Part shown: piece after piece, positions 60,530 through 64,000 of the stretch
Numbering within the stretch: position 1 is the first letter of the stretch
Layout of the letters: every line of letters begins with the position of its first letter
Assembly: GCF_000420705.1 (NCBI RefSeq)
Contig: NZ_ATVL01000009.1
Coordinates: forward strand, 62,001 to 126,000
Origin: Hymenobacter norwichensis DSM 15439
GTDB taxonomy: Bacteria > Bacteroidota > Bacteroidia > Cytophagales > Hymenobacteraceae
Direction: 5' to 3'
DNA length: 64,000 bases
The notes under the pieces: generated by a model
The model's input: only the letters and a program-made list of their open reading frames with translations
The model's database searches: none
What the model was told of the DNA's origin: nothing
Translations under genes and position numbers: made by a program

Positions 60530-61327
60530 ATGAACTATAGTCCACCTGAGCTGCGCACCGTGGAGGTGACGCGGTATGTGAAACCGTTGCGTGAGGGCGG
60601 CTCGTTGCCGGGGCTGGTAGAGGCCGAGGATGGTTTTCTGTACGTGCTCAAATTTCGGGGTGCCGGGCAAGGTGCCAAGGCCCTAATTGCCGAGCTGCTG
60701 GCCGGCGAACTGGCGCGAGCATTGGGCCTCCGGATACCGGAAATCGTGTTTATCACCCTCGATGAAGCCTTCGGCCGTACCGAGCCCGACGAAGAAATCC
60801 AGGATTTGTTGCGAGCCAGTGAAGGCCTGAATCTGGCGCTGCATTACCTGTCCGGCGCCATTACCTTCGATGCGTTAGTTACCACCGTCGAGCCCCGGCT
60901 GGCCTCGCAAATCGTGTGGCTGGACTGCCTGATTACCAACGTAGACCGCACGGCGCGCAACACCAACATGCTGATGTGGCACAAGGAACTGTGGCTGATT
61001 GACCACGGCGCGGCCTTCTATTTCCACCACGCCTGGCCCGATGTGGCCGAGCAGGCCCGGCGCCCGTTTGCGCAGGTAAAGGACCATGTGTTGCTGCCCC
61101 AAGCCAGTGAATTGGCCACTGTAGATGCCGAATACCGCGCCATCCTCACGCCGGCGCGCATCCGGGAAATCGTGGCCCTGATTCCCGATGAGTGGCTGAC
61201 CGGCGACTCACCTTTTGCCACGGCCGAAGAGCATCGGCAGGTGTACGTTCAGTTTCTAGAGACCCGTCTTGCGGCGTCTGAAATCTTTGTTAATGCCGCG
61301 CAGGATGCCAGAAAAGCACTTATTTGA
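60530..61327 (+). CDS. HipA-like kinase domain protein
   Basis: 265 aa, ATG start, cytoplasmic. It matches the small HipA-like (HipA_2) domain found in pairs with DUF3037 genes, not the full HipA toxin of ~440 aa. N-lobe: YVLKFRGAGQGAKALIAELL with a possible ATP-binding Lys and helix. Catalytic loop: LITNVDRTARNTNML with Asp139 and Asn144; metal site: IDHGAAFYF with Asp158. So key kinase residues are kept. It overlaps the DUF3037 gene by 23 bp (61305-61327), a sign of coupled translation. There is no HipB-like antitoxin nearby, so a classical toxin-antitoxin function is not supported; the target is unknown. Confidence 0.85.
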   Translation: MNYSPPELRTVEVTRYVKPLREGGSLPGLVEAEDGFLYVLKFRGAGQGAKALIAELLAGELARALGLRIPEIVFITLDEAFGRTEPDEEIQDLLRASEGLNLALHYLSGAITFDALVTTVEPRLASQIVWLDCLITNVDRTARNTNMLMWHKELWLIDHGAAFYFHHAWPDVAEQARRPFAQVKDHVLLPQASELATVDAEYRAILTPARIREIVALIPDEWLTGDSPFATAEEHRQVYVQFLETRLAASEIFVNAAQDARKALI

Positions 61328-61691
61328 GTATGCCGTGATTCGCGTCATGCCCAAGGTAGAGCGCGAAGAGTTTCTGAACGTCGGCGTCATTTTGTACTGC
61401 GCCAGCAAGGGGTTCCTGCAAACGAAGTTCGAGCTAAACGCCGCGCGTTTACAAGTCTTCGCCCCCGGCCTGGACCTGCTGGAACTGCACGAGCGGCTGC
61501 GGGCCTTCGAGCGGATTTGCGCCGGCCGCAAAGAGGGCGGCACCATTGGCCAACTGCCCGTGGCTTCCCGTTTCCGCTGGCTAACCGCCACCCGCAGCAC
61601 CGTCGTGCAAACCTCCCCCGTACACCCCGGCCTCTGCCAGGACCCCACTGACACCCTGGACCGGCTGTATATGGAACTGGTTTGCTGTTAG
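61305..61691 (+). CDS. DUF3037 protein, partner of the HipA-like kinase
   Basis: 128 aa from the ATG at 61305 (MPEKHLFEYAVIRVMPKVER), overlapping the end of the kinase gene by 23 bp. Alternatives upstream in frame are inside that gene and were rejected. DUF3037 marks: EEFLNVGVILYCASKGFLQT, RLQVFAPGLDL and SRFRWLTATRSTVVQTSPVH. Usually found next to, or fused with, HipA_2 domains in many bacteria, so the two probably form one functional unit. No catalytic role is known. REP-E follows 15 bp after the stop. Confidence 0.85.
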   Translation: MPEKHLFEYAVIRVMPKVEREEFLNVGVILYCASKGFLQTKFELNAARLQVFAPGLDLLELHERLRAFERICAGRKEGGTIGQLPVASRFRWLTATRSTVVQTSPVHPGLCQDPTDTLDRLYMELVCC

Positions 61692-61705
61692 CAAACCAAT
61701 ACTAG

Positions 61706-61806
61706 ACCGTCATGCAGAGCGCAGCGAAGCATCTCGCTCGAATCGTTAAATTCAGTTTGGCAACGTCAGCAGGCGAGATGCTTCGGCTGCGCCTCTGCAT
61801 GACGGT
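61706..61806. repeat. REP-like palindrome E with mismatched arm types
   Basis: Left arm 61706-61737 has the short core (CAGAGCGCAGCGAAG, as in B and C) and right arm 61773-61806 the long one (reverse complement of CAGAGGCGCAGCCGAAG, as in D and F). Two 1-nt bulges result. Located between the convergent DUF3037 and CAT-like genes. Confidence 0.88.
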
Positions 61807-61830
61807 CAGTTGAGTTGATATTATGCTCTG

Positions 61831-62460
61831 TTACCCGTTAAGTCGGCGCTGGAAGGCCTGCAGAAACAAGCCCACGTGATACCCGTCGCCGAGGCCGTGG
61901 TGCAGGTTGACGGATACCGGCATGCGCAGGGTGGCGCCGTCTTGGTAGGTTTGGCCGACTGAAATCTTGGGAGAGCTATCCGGGTGCTGGAAGCTGCGGG
62001 CGTGGGTGAGGCCGGTGAAGCGCACCCACGGAATAGCCGAGAAATGGATGACATCGGGCCGGCCAGTTTGGTCGTTGAGGCGCAGGCCGGTGGCTTGCTG
62101 CACCGCCTCGATTTCCGCGTTGGCCCCAGCTATAAAATCGGGTAGGTTATCCTGCTGTTCGATGAAGGAGAAGCTGAAGGTGTGGTCGGGGCGGCCGATG
62201 GTGGCGGAGGCGTGAATCCGGTCGTAGAGGAACACTTGGCCCTGCTCGATGCGGTAGCGGAACGCCTCCACCTCGTTGGCGGCTTGCAGCGCGCAGTGCA
62301 GGTAATACAGGAAAAACGAGACGCCCAGCCGCTTGGATTCCGCCTGAGCCTTAGTGCAATCCACCTCGGTTACCAAACCAAAAAACGGCTCGTCGAAGGC
62401 GGAAAAGAAGGTAAAATGCTCCTGGCGGGGCCACGTCGTAAGGTCGATTTGCTGTTTCAT
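61831..62460 (-). CDS. Chloramphenicol acetyltransferase-like (CAT family) protein
   Basis: 209 aa from the ATG at 62460, close to the usual CAT size (~215-220). The open frame continues upstream but antisense to the HAD gene, so the longer reading is not real. Features: TWPRQEHFTFFSAFDEPFFG at the start (the CAT 'R..HF..F' region), SFFLYYLHCALQAANEVEAF, RYRIEQGQVFLYDRIHAS, and the catalytic HHGLGDGYHVGLF with the His that deprotonates the acceptor hydroxyl. Trimeric acetyl-CoA enzyme of the cytoplasm. Real chloramphenicol resistance cannot be assumed: many chromosomal relatives have other or unknown acceptors. Confidence 0.85.
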   Translation of the reverse strand: MKQQIDLTTWPRQEHFTFFSAFDEPFFGLVTEVDCTKAQAESKRLGVSFFLYYLHCALQAANEVEAFRYRIEQGQVFLYDRIHASATIGRPDHTFSFSFIEQQDNLPDFIAGANAEIEAVQQATGLRLNDQTGRPDVIHFSAIPWVRFTGLTHARSFQHPDSSPKISVGQTYQDGATLRMPVSVNLHHGLGDGYHVGLFLQAFQRRLNG

Positions 62461-62562
62461 GGAACGCAAGTTCGGTAACTTTGCTGGCTCTGTTTCGTGT
62501 GCGCGCAGCAGCCGTTGCCAACTGGCGCCGCTGCGTGCGCCCTGATTTCGCCTACACAGCAT

Positions 62563-63255
62563 ATGCCCACTCCCCAGCTCATTGCCTTCGACGCCGACGA
62601 TACGCTCTGGCCCAATCAACCCCACTTCGACCAGGCCGAAGCCGACCTTTCCGAGTTGCTCAGCCACTACGCCGATGCCGAAACGCTGTCGGCGGCGTTC
62701 AACCAGACGCACCGCCAGAACATGCACTTGTTCGGCTACGGGGCCAAATCGTTCATGCTGTGCATGATTGAAACCGTGATTCAGCTGACCGATGGCCGCG
62801 TGACGGGCACCGAAATCCAGCAAATCCTCGACTGCGGCAAGCGCCTGCTCAGCTTCACCATCGAGCCACTGCCGCACGTGGAAGCAGTGCTCAGCGAGCT
62901 GAAAGACCGTGGCGTGCCCCTGATGCTGCTCACCAAAGGCGACCTGTTCGACCAGGAAAGCAAACTGGCGCGCTCCGGCCTCGGTGACTATTTCGAGTAC
63001 GTGGAAATTGTGAGCGAGAAAAACGAAGCCGCCTACCGCCGCATCCTGGCCCGCTACCAAGTGCCCCCCGAAGCGTTTGTGATGATTGGCAACTCGCTGA
63101 AATCCGACATTCTGCCCGTGGCCAAGCTGGGCGCCCAAGCCATCCACGTCCCGTTCTACACCACCTGGATTTACGAGCAAGTACCCGAAGAAGAACTGGC
63201 CGGCGTGTCGTTTCACCAAGTGGCCTCGCTGAATGAGGTGCTGCGATACTTGTAA
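62563..63255 (+). CDS. HAD-superfamily phosphatase
   Basis: 230 aa from the ATG at 62563; a GTG at 62497 gives an unlikely leader and was rejected. Four HAD motifs: I, AFDADDTLW with the nucleophile Asp; II, MLLTKGD; III, SEKNEAAYRRI; IV, MIGNSLKSDILPVAKLG. A helical cap lies between motifs I and II, as in subfamily IA (phosphoglycolate-phosphatase/YjjG type). It dephosphorylates a small metabolite such as a nucleotide or sugar phosphate; the substrate is not clear. Cytoplasmic. Divergent from the CAT-like gene with 102 bp between, and followed by REP-F. Confidence 0.88.
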   Translation: MPTPQLIAFDADDTLWPNQPHFDQAEADLSELLSHYADAETLSAAFNQTHRQNMHLFGYGAKSFMLCMIETVIQLTDGRVTGTEIQQILDCGKRLLSFTIEPLPHVEAVLSELKDRGVPLMLLTKGDLFDQESKLARSGLGDYFEYVEIVSEKNEAAYRRILARYQVPPEAFVMIGNSLKSDILPVAKLGAQAIHVPFYTTWIYEQVPEEELAGVSFHQVASLNEVLRYL

Positions 63256-63275
63256 GAAGTATATCAATACCATAA

Positions 63276-63377
63276 ACGGTCATGCAGAGGCGCAGCCGAA
63301 GCATCTCGCTCAAATCGTTTAAGTAGTAACCTATCATCAGCACGCGAGATGCTTCGGCTCCGCCTCTGCATGACGGT
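63276..63377. repeat. REP-like palindrome F
   Basis: 34-nt arms at 63276-63309 and 63344-63377, 32 of 34 complementary, 34-nt loop. Long core as in D. Lies 21 bp after the HAD gene. Confidence 0.9.
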
Positions 63378-63384
63378 CTAACAC

Positions 63385-63431
63385 TTTAAAACAAGAGCAG
63401 CCTCGATTACGGAGGCTGCTCTTGTTTTAAA
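63385..63431. terminator. Bidirectional terminator between HAD and M3 peptidase genes
   Basis: Perfect inverted repeat with 20-nt arms (63385-63404, 63412-63431) and a 7-nt loop; outer AAAACAAGAGCAGCCTC/T-rich ends give U-rich tails on both strands. Sits between the convergent HAD and M3 genes, next to REP-F. Confidence 0.88.
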
Positions 63432-63457
63432 GGTAATTGGCTACTCGAACGTAGCGC

Positions 63458-64000
63458 TTAGCTTTTCTTGCTGGCCGGCTTCTTAACCGGCGGTTTGGTG
63501 GCCTTTGCACCTGGCATTGGGAAGCCCCGCTCGCGCATCAACGCGTCGATTTTCGGGTCGCGGCCGCGGAAGCTGCGGTAGGCGTCGGCGGGGTCCACGG
63601 TGTTGCCGACCGAGAAGATGTACTTGGTCAGGCGCTGGCCCACGGCTTTGTCGTAAGGGCCGCCGGCTTCGGTGAAGGCGCCGTACGCATCAGAAGCCAG
63701 CACCACCGACCACAGGTAGCTGTAGTAGCCAGCCGAGTAGCCATCAGACGAGAAAACGTGGCTGAACTGCGGCGTGCGGTGGCGCATTACAATCTCGCTC
63801 GGCATGCCTAGCTGGGCTAGCGTTTCGCGCTCGAATTTGTCGGCGTCAATCTTCTGGTCGCCGGCCAGGTGCAGCTTCATGTCGATGAGGGCACTGGCCA
63901 GAAACTCGGTGGTCTCGAAGCCTTGATTAAAGGTGGATGCCTTTTCGATGCGGTCGACGAGGGCTTGCGGAATGGGCTTGCCGGTTTGGTAGTGCAAGGC
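63458..64000 (-). CDS. M3-family metallopeptidase, C-terminal part (dipeptidyl carboxypeptidase-like, partial)
   Basis: The last ~180 codons are in the window; the gene continues to the right past base 64000. The part shown matches the C-terminal third of Dcp-like M3 peptidases: FNQGFETTEFLASALIDMKL, MRHRTPQFSHVFSSDGYSAG and YYSYLWSVVLASDAYGAF, which contain the substrate-binding Tyr cluster after the zinc site. The HExxH motif lies outside. The end (KATKPPVKKPASKKS) is a basic Lys/Pro tail seldom seen in E. coli Dcp. It would cut short peptides. A bidirectional terminator separates it from the HAD gene. Confidence 0.9.
   Translation of the reverse strand, partial: ALHYQTGKPIPQALVDRIEKASTFNQGFETTEFLASALIDMKLHLAGDQKIDADKFERETLAQLGMPSEIVMRHRTPQFSHVFSSDGYSAGYYSYLWSVVLASDAYGAFTEAGGPYDKAVGQRLTKYIFSVGNTVDPADAYRSFRGRDPKIDALMRERGFPMPGAKATKPPVKKPASKKS

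Noticed and set aside
60530..61327. HipBA-type toxin-antitoxin module
   Set aside because: The protein is much shorter than HipA and no HTH antitoxin gene is adjacent; the partner is DUF3037.
61831..62460. Acquired chloramphenicol-resistance gene
   Set aside because: No mobile element or resistance cluster around it; chromosomal CAT-like proteins of this kind often have other substrates.
62461..63273. 270-codon upstream extension of the CAT-like gene
   Set aside because: It runs antisense through the HAD gene; CAT proteins start at the ATG at 62460 and the extension has no recognisable domain.

Overview
The window reads as part of a chromosome of a moderately high-GC Bacteroidota, most like Hymenobacter or a close relative in the Cytophagales. 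The signs are SusC/SusD pairs, hybrid two-component regulators (HTCS), a type IX secretion C-terminal domain, Bacteroidota-type lipoprotein export signals (acidic residues just after the lipobox Cys), TAnnTTTG-type -7 promoter elements, and no obvious Shine-Dalgarno sites. The genus is an inference from gene style; no rRNA is present to confirm it.

Layout. (1) 1-4830: end of a glucuronoxylan cluster, with the tail of a GH10-type xylanase, a GH115 alpha-glucuronidase and a convergent, T9SS-secreted GH10 xylanase with an N-terminal carbohydrate-binding-like domain. (2) 4870-7640: a visibly AT-rich stretch with two small hypothetical proteins and a GT2 glycosyltransferase. (3) 7659-22629: a polysaccharide utilisation locus (PUL) with HTCS-1, a divergent GH35 beta-galactosidase, SusC/SusD, a surface GH5 lipoprotein with a ricin-type lectin domain, and a GH30. 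(4) 22709-24005: an RhtA-like exporter and a small protein. (5) 24403-38731: HTCS-2 and a divergent SusC-SusD-SusC-SusD operon with no enzyme gene. (6) 39134-49011: SusC/SusD, GH43, GH35 and a DUF2264 protein. (7) 49369-55371: minus-strand genes for DUF4468, CBM9-like/PKD, a PAS sensor kinase and an SMP-30-like protein. (8) 55577-64000: housekeeping or accessory genes (propeller protein, SelO, D-aminoacylase-type amidohydrolase, HipA-like kinase with DUF3037, CAT-like acetyltransferase, HAD phosphatase, M3 peptidase), nearly every one followed by a ~100-bp palindromic REP-like repeat.

How it works together (inference). The xylan enzymes at the left edge target glucuronoxylan. The GH35 x2, GH30, GH43 (with a Gln at the usual catalytic-base position) and DUF2264 enzymes fit type II arabinogalactan (arabinogalactan protein) better: exo-beta-1,3-galactanase, endo-beta-1,6-galactanase, beta-galactosidase and beta-glucuronidase. 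The two HTCS proteins have almost the same AraC DNA-binding domain. Four PUL promoters share an upstream T-rich box, TTTTTGCCGAAAA at its best, placed 36-37 nt before a TAnnTTTG-like -7 element. This suggests one common operator for the three PUL operons and is the most testable new signal here. No tRNA, rRNA, CRISPR array, transposase or phage gene was seen.
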